A stretch of DNA of 64,000 nucleotides from Rhynochetos jubatus (Eukaryota > Chordata > Aves > Eurypygiformes > Rhynochetidae), in the NCBI GenBank assembly GCA_027574665.1, contig CM050656.1, forward strand, positions 8,817,501 to 8,881,500. The letters run 5' to 3'. Below, in pieces: positions 34,101 to 46,230 of the stretch. Within the stretch, counting starts at the first letter, position 1. Each line of letters begins with the position of its first letter. The translations under genes were made by a program, and so were the position numbers. The notes under the pieces were generated by a model, which was given only the letters and a program-made list of their open reading frames with translations, was not told the DNA's origin and did no database searches.

Positions 34101-37100
34101 GGCCTTTGCCATCCCAATTATCCCTGGAGCTGTGGGCTTTCTGGTTCTCCAGACCCTAACCCTAACCCTAACCCTAGAAGTTGCCGACCGCGGTTTCTGG
34201 CCACGCCCCCGCTGGGTTCTGGCTAGGAAAGCTGGGGAGGGAGCCATGTCGGTGCAGTGTCGTGCTCCTCTTGGCAGGCCTTTGCAATGCCAATTATCCC
34301 TGGAGCTGTGGGCTTTCTGGTTCTCCAGACCCTAACCCTAACCCTAACCCTAGAAGTTGCCGACGGCGGTTTCCGGCCACGCCCCCCCCGCGTTCTGGCT
34401 AGGAAAGCTGGGGAGGGAGCCATGTCGGTGCAGTGTCGTGCTCCTCTTGGCAGGCCTTTGCAATGCCAATTATCCCTGGAGCTGTGGGCTTTCTGGTTCT
34501 CCAGACCCTAACCCTAACCCTAACCCTAGAAGTTGCCGACCGCGGTTTCCGGCCACGCCCCCGCTGGGTTCTGGCTAGGAAAGCTGGGGAGTGAGCCATG
34601 TCGGTGCAGTGTCGTGCTCCTCTTGGCAGGCCTTTGCAATGCCAATTGTCCCTGGAGCTGTGGGCTTTCTGGTTCTCCAGACCCTAACCCTAACCCTAAC
34701 CCTAGAAGTTGCCGACCGCGGTTTCCGGCCACGCCCCCCCCGCGTTCTGGCTAGGAAAGCTGGGGAGGGAGCCATGTTGGTGCAGTGTCGTGCTCCTCTT
34801 GGCAGGCCTTTGCAATGCCAATTATCCCTGGAGCTGTGGGCTTTCTGGTTCTCCAGACGCTAACCCTAACCCTAACCCTAGAAGTTGCCGACCGCGGTTT
34901 CCGGCCACGCCCCCGCCGGGTTCTGGCTAGGAAAGCTGGGGAGGGAGCCATGTCGGTGCAGTGTCGTGCTCCTCTTGGCAGGCCTTTGCAATCCCAATTA
35001 TCCCTGGAGCTGTGGGCTTTCTGGTTCTCCAGACCCTAACCCTAACTCTAACCCTAGAAGTTGCCGACCGCACTTTCCGACCACGCCCCCGCCGGGTTCT
35101 GGCTAGGAAAGCTGGGGAGTGAGCCATGTCGGTGCAGTGTCGTGCTCCTCTTGGCAGGCCTTTGCAATGCCAATTATCCCTGGAGCTGTGGGCTTTCTGG
35201 TTCTCCAGATCCTAACCCTAACCCTAACCCTAACCCTAGAAGTTGCCGACCGCGGTTTCCGGCCACACCCCCCGTGGGTTCTGGCTAGGAAAGCTGGGGA
35301 GGGAGCCATGTCGGTGCAGTGTCGTGCTCCTCTTGGCAGGCCTTTGCAATGCCAATTATCCCTGGAGCTGTGGGCTTTCTGGTTCTCCAGACCCTAACCC
35401 TAACCCTAACCCTAGAAGTTGCCGACCGCGGTTTCCGACCACGCCCCCCCCGCGTTCTGGCTAGGAAAGCTGGTGAGGGAGCCATGTCGGTGCAGTGTCG
35501 TGCTCCTCTTGGCAGGCCTTTGCAATGCCAATTATCCCTGGAGCTGTGGGCTTTCTGGTTCTCCAGACCCTAACCCTAACCCTAACCCTAGAAGTTGCCG
35601 ACCGCGGTTTCCGGCCACGCCCCCGCCGGGTTCTGGCTAGGAAAGCTGGGGAGGGAGCCATGTCGGTGCAGTGTCGTGCTCCTCTTGGCAGGCCTTTGCA
35701 ATGCCAATTATCCCTGGAGCTGTGGGCTTTCTGGTTCTCCAGACCCTAACCCTAACCCTAACCCTAGAAGTTGCCGACCGCGGTTTCCGGCCACGCCCCC
35801 CCCGCGTTCTGGCTAGGAAAGCTGGGGAGGGAGCCATGTCGGTGCAGTGTCGTGCTCCTCTTGGCAGGCCTTTGCAATGCCAATTATCCCTGGAGCTGTG
35901 GGCTTTCTGGTTCTCCAGACCCTAACCCTAACCCTAACCCTAGAAGTTGCCGACCGCGGTTTCCGACCACGCCCCCGCCGGGTTCTGGCTAGGAAAGCTG
36001 GGGAGGGAGCCATGTCGGTGCAGTGTCGTGCTCCTCTTGGCAGGCCTTTGCAATGCCAATTATCCCTGGAGCTGTGGGCTTTCTGGTTCTCCAGACCCTA
36101 ACCCTAACCCTAACCCTAGAAGTTGCCGACCGCGCTTTCCGGCCACGCCCCCCCCGGGTTCTAGCCGGGAAAGCTGGGGAGGGAGCCATGTCGGTGCAGT
36201 GTCGTGCTCCTCTTGGCAGGCCTTTGCAATGCCAATTATCCCTGGAGCTGTGGGCTTTCTGGTTCTCCAGACCCTAACCCTAACCCTAACCCTAGAAGTT
36301 GCCGACGGCGGTTTCCGGCCACGCCCCCCCCGCGTTCTGGCTAGGAAAGCTGGGGAGGGAGCCATGTCGGTGCAGTGTCGTGCTCCTCTTGGCAGGCCTT
36401 TGCAATCCCAATTATCCCTGGAGCTGTGGGCTTTCTGGTTCTCCAGACCCTAACCCTAACCCTAACCCTAGAAGTTGCCGACCGCGGTTTCCGGCCACGC
36501 CCCCCCCGCGTTCTGGCTTGGAAAGCTGGGGAGGGAGCCATGTCGGTGCAGTGTCGTGCTCCTCTTGGCAGGCCTTTGCAATGCCAATTGTCCCTGGAGC
36601 TGTGGGCTTTCTGGTTCTCCAGACCCTAACCCTAACCCTAACCCTAGAAGTTGCAGACCGCGCTTTCCGACCACGCCCCCGCCGGGTTCTGGCTAGGAAA
36701 GCTGGGGAGGGAGCCACGTCGGTGCAGTGTCGTGCTCCTCTTGGCAGGCCTTTGCAATGCCAATTATCCCTGGAGCTGTGGGCTTTCTGGTTCTCCAGAC
36801 CCTAACCCTAACCCTAACCCTAACCATAGAAGTTGCCGACCGCGGTTTCCGGCCCCGCCCCCGCCGGGTTCTGGCTAGGAAAGCTGGGGAGGGAGCCATG
36901 TCGGTGCAGTGTCGTGCTCCTCTTGGCAGGCCTTTGCAATGCCAATTATCCCTGGAGCTGTGGGCTTTCTGGTTCTCCAGACGCTAACCCTAACCCTAAC
37001 CCTAGAAGTTGCCGACCGCGGTTTCCGGCCACGCCCCCGCCGGGTTCTGGCTACGAAAGCTGGGGAGGGAGCCATGTCGGTGCAGTGTCGTGCTCCTCTT

Positions 37101-40100
37101 GGCAGGCCTTTGCAATGCCAATTATCCCTGCAGCTGTGGGCTTTCTGGTTCTCCAGACCCTAGCCCTAACCCTAACCCTAGAAGTTGCCGACCGCGGTTT
37201 CCGGCCACGCCCCCCCCGCCGGGTTCTGGCTAGGAAAGCTGGTGAGGGAGCCATGTCGGTGCAGTGTCGTGCTCCTCTTGGCAGGCCTTTGCAATGCCAA
37301 TTATCCCTGGAGCTGTGGGCTTTCTGGTTCTCCAGACCCTAACCCTAACCCTAACCCTAGAAGTTGCCGACCGCGGTTTCCGGCCACGCCCCCGCCGGGT
37401 TCTGGCTAGGAAAGCTGGGGAGGGAGCCATGTCGGTGCAGTGTCGTGCTCCTCTTGGCAGGCCTTTGCAATGCCAATTATCCCTGGAGCTGTGGGCTTTC
37501 TGGTTCTCCAGACCCTAACCCTAACCCTAACCCTAGAAGTTGCCGACCGCGGTTTCCGACCACGCCCCCCCCGGGTTCTGGCTAGGAAAGCTGGGGAGGG
37601 AGCCATGTCGGTGCAGTGTCGTGCTCCTCTTGGCAGGTCTTTGCAATGCCAATTATCCCTGGAGCTGTGGGCTTTCTGGTTCTCCAGACGCTAACCCTAA
37701 CCCTAACCCTAGAAGTTGCCGACGGCGGTTTCCGGCCACGCCCCCCCCGCGTTCTGGCTAGGAAAGCTGGGGAGGGAGCCATGTCGGTGCAGTGTCGTGC
37801 TCCTCTTGGCAGGCCTTTGCAATGCCAATTATCCCTGGAGCTGTGGGCTTTCTGGTTCTCCAGACCCTAACCCTAACCCTAACCCTAGAAGTTGCCGACC
37901 GCGGTTTCCGGCCACGCCCCCCCCGCGTTCTGGCTAGGAAAGCTGGGGAGGGTGCCATGTCGGTGCAGTGTCGTGCTCCTCTTGGCAGGCCTTTGCAATG
38001 CCAATTATCCCTGGAGCTGTGGGCTTTCTGGTTCTCCAGACCCTAACCCTAACCCTAACCCTAGAAGTTGCCGACCGCGGTTTCCGGCCACGCCCCCCCC
38101 GCGTTCTGGCTAGGAAAGCTGGGGAGGGAGCCATGTCAGTGCAGTGTCGTGCTCCTCTTGGCAGGCCTTTGCAATGCCAATTATCCCTGGAGCTGTGGGC
38201 TTTCTGGTTCTCCAGACCCTAACCCTAACCCTAACCCTAGAAGTTGCCGACCGCGGTTTCCGGCCACGCCCCCCCCGCGTTCTGGCTAGGAAAGCTGGGG
38301 AGGGAGCCATGTCGGTGCAGTGTCGTGCTCCTCTTGGCAGGCCTTTGCAATGCCAATTATCCCTGGAGCTGTGGGCTTTCTGGTTCTCCAGACCCTAACC
38401 CTAACCCTAACCCTAGAAGTTGCCGACCGCGCTTTCCGGCCACGCCCCCCCCGCGTTCTGGCTAGGAAAGCTGGGGAGGGAGCCATGTTGGTGCAGTGTC
38501 TTGCTCCTCTTGGCAGGCCTTTGCAATGCCAATTATCCCTGGAGCTGTGGGCTTTCTGGTTCTCCAGACCCTAACCCTAACCCTAACCCTAGAAGTTGCC
38601 GACGGCGGTTTCCGGCCACGCCCCCCCCGCGTTCTGGCTAGGAAAGCTGGGGAGGGAGCCATGTCGGTGCAGTGTCGTGCTCCTCTTGGCAGGCCTTTGC
38701 AATCCCAATTATCCCTGGAGCTGTGGGCTTTCTGGTTCTCCAGACCCTAACCCTAACCCTAACCCTAGAAGTTGCCGACCGCGGTTTCCGGCCACGCCCC
38801 CCCCGCGTTCTGGCTTGGAAAGCTGGGGAGGGAGCCATGTCGGTGCAGTGTCGTGCTCCTCTTGGCAGGCCTTTGCAATGCCAATTGTCCCTGGAGCTGT
38901 GGGCTTTCTGGTTCTCCAGACCCTAACCCTAACCCTAACCCTAGAAGTTGCAGACCGCGCTTTCCGACCACGCCCCCGCCGGGTTCTGGCTAGGAAAGCT
39001 GGGGAGGGAGCCACGTCGGTGCAGTGTCGTGCTCCTCTTGGCAGGCCTTTGCAATGCCAATTATCCCTGGAGCTGTGGGCTTTCTGGTTCTCCACACCCT
39101 AACCCTAACCCTAACCCTAACCCTAGAAGTTGCCGACCGCGGTTTCCGGCCCCGCCCCCGCCGGGTTCTGGCTAGGAAAGCTGGGGAGGGAGCCATGTCG
39201 GTGCAGTGTCGTGCTCCTCTTGGCAGGCCTTTGCAATGCCAATTATCCCTGGAGCTGTGGGCTTTCTGGTTCTCCAGACGCTAACCCTAACCCTAACCCT
39301 AGAAGTTGCCGACCGCGGTTTCCGGCCACGCCCCCGCCGGGTTCTGGCTACGAAAGCTGGGGAGGGAGCCATGTCGGTGCAGTGTCGTGCTCCTCTTGGC
39401 AGGCCTTTGCAATGCCAATTATCCCTGCAGCTGTGGGCTTTCTGGTTCTCCAGACCCTAGCCCTAACCCTAACCCTAGAAGTTGCCGACCGCGGTTTCCG
39501 GCCACGCCCCCCCCGCCGGGTTCTGGCTAGGAAAGCTGGTGAGGGAGCCATGTCGGTGCAGTGTCGTGCTCCTCTTGGCAGGCCTTTGCAATGCCAATTA
39601 TCCCTGGAGCTGTGGGCTTTCTGGTTCTCCAGACCCTAAACCTAACCCTAACCCTAGAAGTTGCCGACCGCGGTTTCCGGCCACGCCCCCCCCGCGTTCT
39701 GGCTAGGAAAGCTGGGGAGGGAGCCATGTCGGTGCAGTGTCGTGCTCCTCTTGGCAGGCCTTTGCAATGCCAATTATCCCTGGAGCTGTGGGCTTTCTGG
39801 TTCTCCAGACCCTAACCCTAACCCTAACCCTAGAAGTTGCCGACCGCGGTTTCCGACCACGCCCCCCCCGGGTTCTGGCTAGGAAAGCTGGGGAGGGAGC
39901 CATGTCGGTGCAGTGTCGTGCTCCTCTTGGCAGGCCTTTGCAATGCCAATTATCCCTGGAGCTGTGGGCTTTCTGGTTCTCCAGACGCTAACCCTAACCC
40001 TAACCCTAGAAGTTGCCGACGGCGGTTTCCGGCCACGCCCCCCCCGCGTTCTGGCTAGGAAAGCTGGGGAGGGAGCCATGTCGGTGCAGTGTCGTGCTCC

Positions 40101-40300
40101 TCTTGGCAGGCCTTTGCAATGCCAATTATCCCTGGAGCTGTGGGCTTTCTGGTTCTCCAGACCCTAACCCTAACCCTAACCCTAGAAGTTGCCGACCGCG
40201 GTTTCCGGCCACGCCCCCCCCGCGTTCTGGCTAGGAAAGCTGGGGAGGGAGCCATGTCAGTGCAGTGTCGTGCTCCTCTTGGCAGGCCTTTGCAATGCCA
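30960..40300 (+). repeat. Large duplication with three partial copies (offsets 4,061, 3,885 and 2,297 bp)
   Basis: Copy 1 lies near 31.0-34.9 kb, copy 2 near 35.0-38.6 kb and a partial copy 3 near 38.6-40.2 kb. CTAGCCGGGAA is at 32100 and 36161 (4,061). TTGCAGACC is at 32594, 36655 and 38952 (4,061 then 2,297). GAGCCACGTCGG follows each. CCCTGCAGCTG is at 33246, 37131 and 39428 (3,885 then 2,297). Offset 4,061 changing to 3,885 shows that copy 2 lost one monomer (the one with CCACCACC at 32969). The CCCTAGCCCT telomeric variant at 33277, 37160 and 39457 follows the same spacing. About 23, 22 and 13 monomers are involved; limits are approximate. Confidence 0.85.
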
Positions 40301-40529
40301 ATTATCCCTGGAGCTGTGGGCTTTCTGGTTCTCCAGACCCTAACCCTAACCCTAACCCTAGAAGTTGCCGACCGCGGTTTCCGGCCACGCCCCCCCCGCG
40401 TTCTGGCTAGGAAAGCTGGGGAGGGAGCCATGTCGGTGCAGTGTCGTGCTCCTCTTGGCAGGCCTTTGCAATGCCAATTATCCCTGGAGCTGTGGGCTTT
40501 CTGGTTCTCCAGACCCTAACCCTAACCCT

Positions 40530-43500
40530 AACCCTAGAAGTTGCCGACTGCGGTTTCCGGCCACGCCCCCCCCGGGTTCTGGCTAGGAAAGCTCGGGAGG
40601 GAGCCATGTCGGTGCAGTGTCGTGCTCCTCTTGGCAGGCCTTTGCAATCCCAATTATCCCTGGAGCTGTGGGCTTTCTGGTTCTCCAGACCCTAACCCTA
40701 ACTCTAACCCTAGAAGTTGCCGACGGCGGTTTCCGGCCACGCCCCCCCGCGTTCTGGCTTGGAAAGCTGGGGAGGGAGCCATGTCGGTGCAGTGTCGTGC
40801 TCCTCTTGGCAGGCCTTTGCAATGCCAATTGTCCCTTTAGCTGTGGGCTTTCTGGTTCTCCAGACCCTAACCCTAACCCTAACCCTAGAAGTTGCCGACC
40901 GCGGTTTCCGGCCACGCCCCCCCCGCGTTCTGGCTAGGAAAGCTGGGGAGGGAGCCATGTCGGTGCAGTGTCGTGCTCCTCTTGGCAGGCCTTTGCAATC
41001 CCAATTATCCCTGGAGCTGTGGGCTTTCTGGTTCTCCAGACCCTAACCCTAACCCTAACCCTAGAAGTTGCCGACCGCGCTTTCCGGCCACGCCCCCCCC
41101 ACGTTCTGGCTAGGAAAGCTGGGGAGGGAGCCATGTCGGTGCAGTGTCGTGCTCCTCTTGGCAGGCCTTTGCAATGCCAATTATCCCTGGAGCTGTGGGC
41201 TTTCTGGTTCTCCAGACCCTAACCCTAACCCTAACCCTAGAAGTTGCCGACCGCGCTTTCCGGCCACGCCCCCCCCGCGTTCTGGCTAGGAAAGCTGGGG
41301 AGTGAGCCATGTCGGTGCAGTGTCGTGCTCCTCTTGGCAGGCCTTTGCAATGCCAATTATCCCTGGAGCTGTGGGCTTTCTGGTTCTCCAGACCCTAACC
41401 CTAACCCTAACCCTAGAAGTTGCCGACCGCGCTTTCCGGCCACGCCCCCCCCGCGTTCTGGCTAGGAAAGCTGGGGAGGGAGCCATGTTGGTGCAGTGTC
41501 TTGCTCCTCTTGGCAGGCCTTTGCAATGCCAATTATCCCTGGAGCTGTGGGCTTTCTGGTTCTCCAGACCCTAACCCTAACCCTAACCCTAGAAGTTGCC
41601 GACCGCGGTTTCCGGCCACGCCCCCGACGGGTTCTGGCTAGGAAAGCTGGGGAGGGAGCCATGTCGGTGCAGTGTCGTGCTCCTCTTGGCAGGCCTTTGC
41701 AATGCCAATTATCCCTGGAGCTGTGGGCTTTCTGGTTCTCCAGACCCTAACCCTAACCCTAACCCTAGAAGTTGCCGACGGCGGTTTCCGACCACGCCCC
41801 CCCCGCGTTCTGGCTAGGAAAGCTGGGGAGGGAGCCATGTCGGTGCAGTGTCGTGCTCCTCTTGGCAGGCCTTTGCAATGCCAATTATCCCTGGAGCTGT
41901 GGGCTTTCTGGTTCTCCAGACCCTAACCCTAACCCTAACCCTAGAAGTTGCCGACCGCGGTTTCCGGCCACGCCCCCGCCGGGTTCTGGCTAGGAAAGCT
42001 GGGGAGGGAGCCATGTCGGTGCAGTGTCGTGCTCCTCTTGGCAGGCCTTTGCAATGCCAATTATCCCTGGAGCTGTGGGCTTTCTGGTTCTCCAGACCCT
42101 AACCCTAACCCTAACCCTAGAAGTTGCCGACCGCGGTTTCCGACCACGCCCCCGCCGGGTTCAGGCTAGGAAAGCTGGGGAGGGAGCCATGTCGGTGCAG
42201 TGTCGTGCTCCTCTTGGCAGGCCTTTGCAATGCCAATTATCCCTGGAGCTGTGGGCTTTCTGGTTCTCCAGACGCTAACCCTAACCCTAACCCTAGAAGT
42301 TGCCGACCGCGGTTTCCGGCCACGCCCCCCCCGCCGGGTTCTGGCTAGGAAAGCTGGGGAGGGAGCCATGTCGGTGCAGTGTCGTGCTCCTCTTGGCAGG
42401 CCTTTGCAATGCCAATTATCCCTGGAGCTGTGGGCTTTCTGGTTCTCCAGACCCTAACCCTAACCCTAACCCTAGAAGTTGCCGACCGCGGTTTCCGGCC
42501 ACGCCCCTCCCGCGTTCTGGCTAGGAAAGCTGGGGAGGGTGCCATGTCGGTGCAGTGTCGTGCTCCTCTTGGCAGGCCTTTGCAATCCCAATTATCCCTG
42601 GAGCTGTGGGCTTTCTGGTTCTCCAGACCCTAACCCTAACCCTAACCCTAGAAGTTGCCGACCGCGGTTTCCGGCCACGCCCCCCCCGCGTTCTGGCTAG
42701 GAAAGCTGGGGAGGGAGCCATGTCAGTGCAGTGTCGTGCTCCTCTTGGCAGGCCTTTGCAATGCCAATTATCCCTGGAGCTGTGGGCTTTCTGGTTCTCC
42801 AGACCCTAACCCTAACCCTAACCCTAGAAGTTGCCGACCGCGGTTTCCGGCCACGCCCCCCCCGCGATCTGGCTAGGAAAGCTGGGGAGGGAGCCATGTC
42901 GGTGCAGTGTCGTGCTCCTCTTGGCAGGCCTTTGCAATGCCAATTATCCCTGGAGCTGTGGGCTTTCTGGTTCTCCAGACCCTAACCCTAACCCTAACCC
43001 TAGAAGTTGCCGACTGCGGTTTCCGGCCACGCCCCCCCCGGGTTCTGGCTAGGAAAGCTGGGGAGGGAGCCATGTCGGTGCAGTGTCGTGCTCCTCTTGG
43101 CAGGCCTTTGCAATCCCAATTATCCCTGGAGCTGTGGGCTTTCTGGTTCTCCAGACCCTAACCCTAACTCTAACCCTAGAAGTTGCCGACGGCGGTTTCC
43201 GGCCACGCCCCCCCCGCGTTCTGGCTTGGAAAGCTGGGGAGGGAGCCATGTCGGTGCAGTGTCGTGCTCCTCTTGGCAGGCCTTTGCAATGCCAATTGTC
43301 CCTTTAGCTGTGGGCTTTCTGGTTCTCCAGACCCTAACCCTAACCCTAACCCTAGAAGTTGCCGACCGCGGTTTCCGGCCACGCCCCCCCCGCGTTCTGG
43401 CTAGGAAAGCTGGGGAGGGAGCCATGTCGGTGCAGTGTCGTGCTCCTCTTGGCAGGCCTTTGCAATCCCAATTATCCCTGGAGCTGTGGGCTTTCTGGTT

Positions 43501-44400
43501 CTCCAGACCCTAACCCTAACCCTAACCCTAGAAGTTGCCGACCGCGCTTTCCGGCCACGCCCCCCCCGCGATCTGGCTAGGAAAGCTGGGGAGGGAGCCA
43601 TGTCGGTGCAGTGTCGTGCTCCTCTTGGCAGGCCTTTGCAATGCCAATTATCCCTGGAGCTGTGGGCTTTCTGGTTCTCCAGACCCTAACCCTAACCCTA
43701 ACCCTAGAAGTTGCCGACTGCGGTTTCCGGCCACGCCCCCCCCGGGTTCTGGCTAGGAAAGCTGGGGAGGGAGCCATGTCGGTGCAGTGTCGTGCTCCTC
43801 TTGGCAGGCCTTTGCAATCCCAATTATCCCTGGAGCTGTGGGCTTTCTGGTTCTCCAGACCCTAACCCTAACTCTAACCCTAGAAGTTGCCGACGGCGGT
43901 TTCCGGCCACGCCCCCCCCGCGTTCTGGCTTGGAAAGCTGGGGAGGGAGCCATGTCGGTGCAGTGTCGTGCTCCTCTTGGCAGGCCTTTGCAATGCCAAT
44001 TGTCCCTTTAGCTGTGGGCTTTCTGGTTCTCCAGACCCTAACCCTAACCCTAACCCTAGAAGTTGCCGACCGCGGTTTCCGGCCACGCCCCCCCCGCGTT
44101 CTGGCTAGGAAAGCTGGGGAGGGAGCCATGTCGGTGCAGTGTCGTGCTCCTCTTGGCAGGCCTTTGCAATCCCAATTATCCCTGGAGCTGTGGGCTTTCT
44201 GGTTCTCCAGACCCTAACCCTAACCCTAACCCTAGAAGTTGCCGACCGCGCTTTCCGGCCACGCCCCCCCCACGTTCTGGCTAGGAAAGCTGGGGAGGGA
44301 GCCATGTCGGTGCAGTGTCGTGCTCCTCTTGGCAGGCCTTTGCAATGCCAATTATCCCTGGAGCTGTGGGCTTTCTGGTTCTCCAGACCCTAACCCTAAC
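40530..44400 (+). repeat. Four-monomer higher-order repeat (704 bp), two adjacent copies and an outlier
   Basis: The private TCCCTTTAGCTG variant lies at 40833, 43300 and 44004. The last two are 704 bp apart (4 x 176), and the surrounding monomers match in order: GACTGCGG with C8-GGG, then ACTCTAAC with GACGGCGG and GGCTTGGAAAG, then TTGTCCCTTTAG, then TCCCAA. The copy near 40.54-40.95 kb is the same module 2,467 bp upstream, with a shortened C-tract and GCTCGGGAGG near 40593. Confidence 0.8.
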
Positions 44401-46230
44401 CCTAACCCTAGAAGTTGCCGACCGCGGTTTCCGGCCACGCCCCCCCCGCGTTCTGGCTAGGAAAGCTGGGGAGGGAGCCATGTCGGTGCAGTGTCGTGCT
44501 CCTCTTGGCAGGCCTTTGCAATGCCAATTATCCCTGGAGCTGTGGGCTTTCTGGTTCTCCAGACCCTAACCCTAACCCTAACCCTAGAAGTTGCCGACCG
44601 CGGTTTCCGGCCACGCCCCCGACGGGTTCTGGCTAGGAAAGCTGGGGAGGGAGCCATGTCGGTGCAGTGTCGTGCTCCTCTTGGCAGGCCTTTGCAATGC
44701 CAATTATCCCTGGAGCTGTGGGCTTTCTGGTTCTCCAGACCCTAACCCTAACCCTAACCCTAGAAGTTGCCGACGGCGGTTTCCGGCCACGCCCCCCCCG
44801 CGTTCTGGCTAGGAAAGCTGGGGAGGGAGCCATGTCGGTGCAGTGTCGTGCTCCTCTTGGCAGGCCTTTGCAATGCCAATTATCCCTGGAGCTGTGGGCT
44901 TTCTGGTTCTCCAGACCCTAACCCTAACCCTAACCCTAGAAGTTGCCGACCGCGGTTTCCGGCCACGCCCCCCCCGCGTTCTGGCTAGGAAAGCTGGGGA
45001 GGGTGCCATGTCGGTGCAGTGTCGTGCTCCTCTTGGCAGGCCTTTGCAATGCCAATTATCCCTGGAGCTGTGGGCTTTCTGGTTCTCCAGACCCTAACCC
45101 TAACCCTAACCCTAGAAGTTGCCGACCGCGGTTTCCGGCCACGCCCCCCCCGCGTTCTGGCTAGGAAAGCTGGGGAGGGAGCCATGTCAGTGCAGTGTCG
45201 TGCTCCTCTTGGCAGGCCTTTGCAATGCCAATTATCCCTGGAGCTGTGGGCTTTCTGGTTCTCCAGACCCTAACCCTAACCCTAACCCTAGAAGTTGCCG
45301 ACCGCTGGTTCCGGCCACGCCCCCCCCGCGTTCTGGCTAGGAAAGCTGGGGAGGGAGCCATGTCGGTGCAGTGTCGTGCTCCTCTTGGCAGGCCTTTGCA
45401 ATGCCAATTATCCCTGGAGCTGTGGGCTTTCTGGTTCTCCAGACCCTAACCCTAACCCTAACCCTAACCCTAGAAGTTGCCGACCGCGCTTTCCGGCCAC
45501 GCCCCCCCCACGTTCTGGCTAGGAAAGCTGGGGAGGGAGCCATGTCGGTGCAGTGTCGTGCTCCTCTTGGCAGGCCTTTGCAATGCCAATTATCCCTGGA
45601 GCTGTGGGCTTTCTGGTTCTCCAGACCCTAACCCTAACCCTAACCCTAGAAGTTGCCGACCGCGCTTTCCGGCCACGCCCCCCCCGCGTTCTGGCTAGGA
45701 AAGCTGGGGAGGGAGCCATGTTGGTGCAGTGTCGTGCTCCTCTTGGCAGGCCTTTGCAATGCCAATTATCCCTGGAGCTGTGGGCTTTCTGGTTCTCCAG
45801 ACCCTAACCCTAACCCTAACCCTAGAAGTTGCCGACCGCGGTTTCCGGCCACGCCCCCGACGGGTTCTGGCTAGGAAAGCTGGGGAGGGAGCCATGTCGG
45901 TGCAGTGTCGTGCTCCTCTTGGCAGGCCTTTGCAATGCCAATTATCCCTGGAGCTGTGGGCTTTCTGGTTCTCCAGACCCTAACCCTAACCCTAACCCTA
46001 GAAGTTGCCGACCGCGGTTTCCGGCCACGCCCCCCCCGCGTTCTGGCTAGGAAAGCTGGGGAGGGAGCCATGTCGGTGCAGTGTCGTGCTCCTCTTGGCA
46101 GGCCTTTGCAATGCCAATTATCCCTGGAGCTGTGGGCTTTCTGGTTCTCCAGACCCTAACCCTAACCCTAACCCTAGAAGTTGCCGACGGCGGTTTCCGG
46201 CCACGCCCCCCCCGCGTTCTGGCTAGGAAA
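44230..46230 (+). repeat. Duplicated block, offset 1,238 bp
   Basis: CCCCACGTTCTGG (near 44271 and 45509) and CCCCCGACGGG (44621 and 45859) repeat at 1,238 bp, seven monomers plus the six bases of an extra telomeric unit at 45444-45473. The same two markers in the same order also occur near 41100 and 41626, so this module has spread at least twice. Confidence 0.7.
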
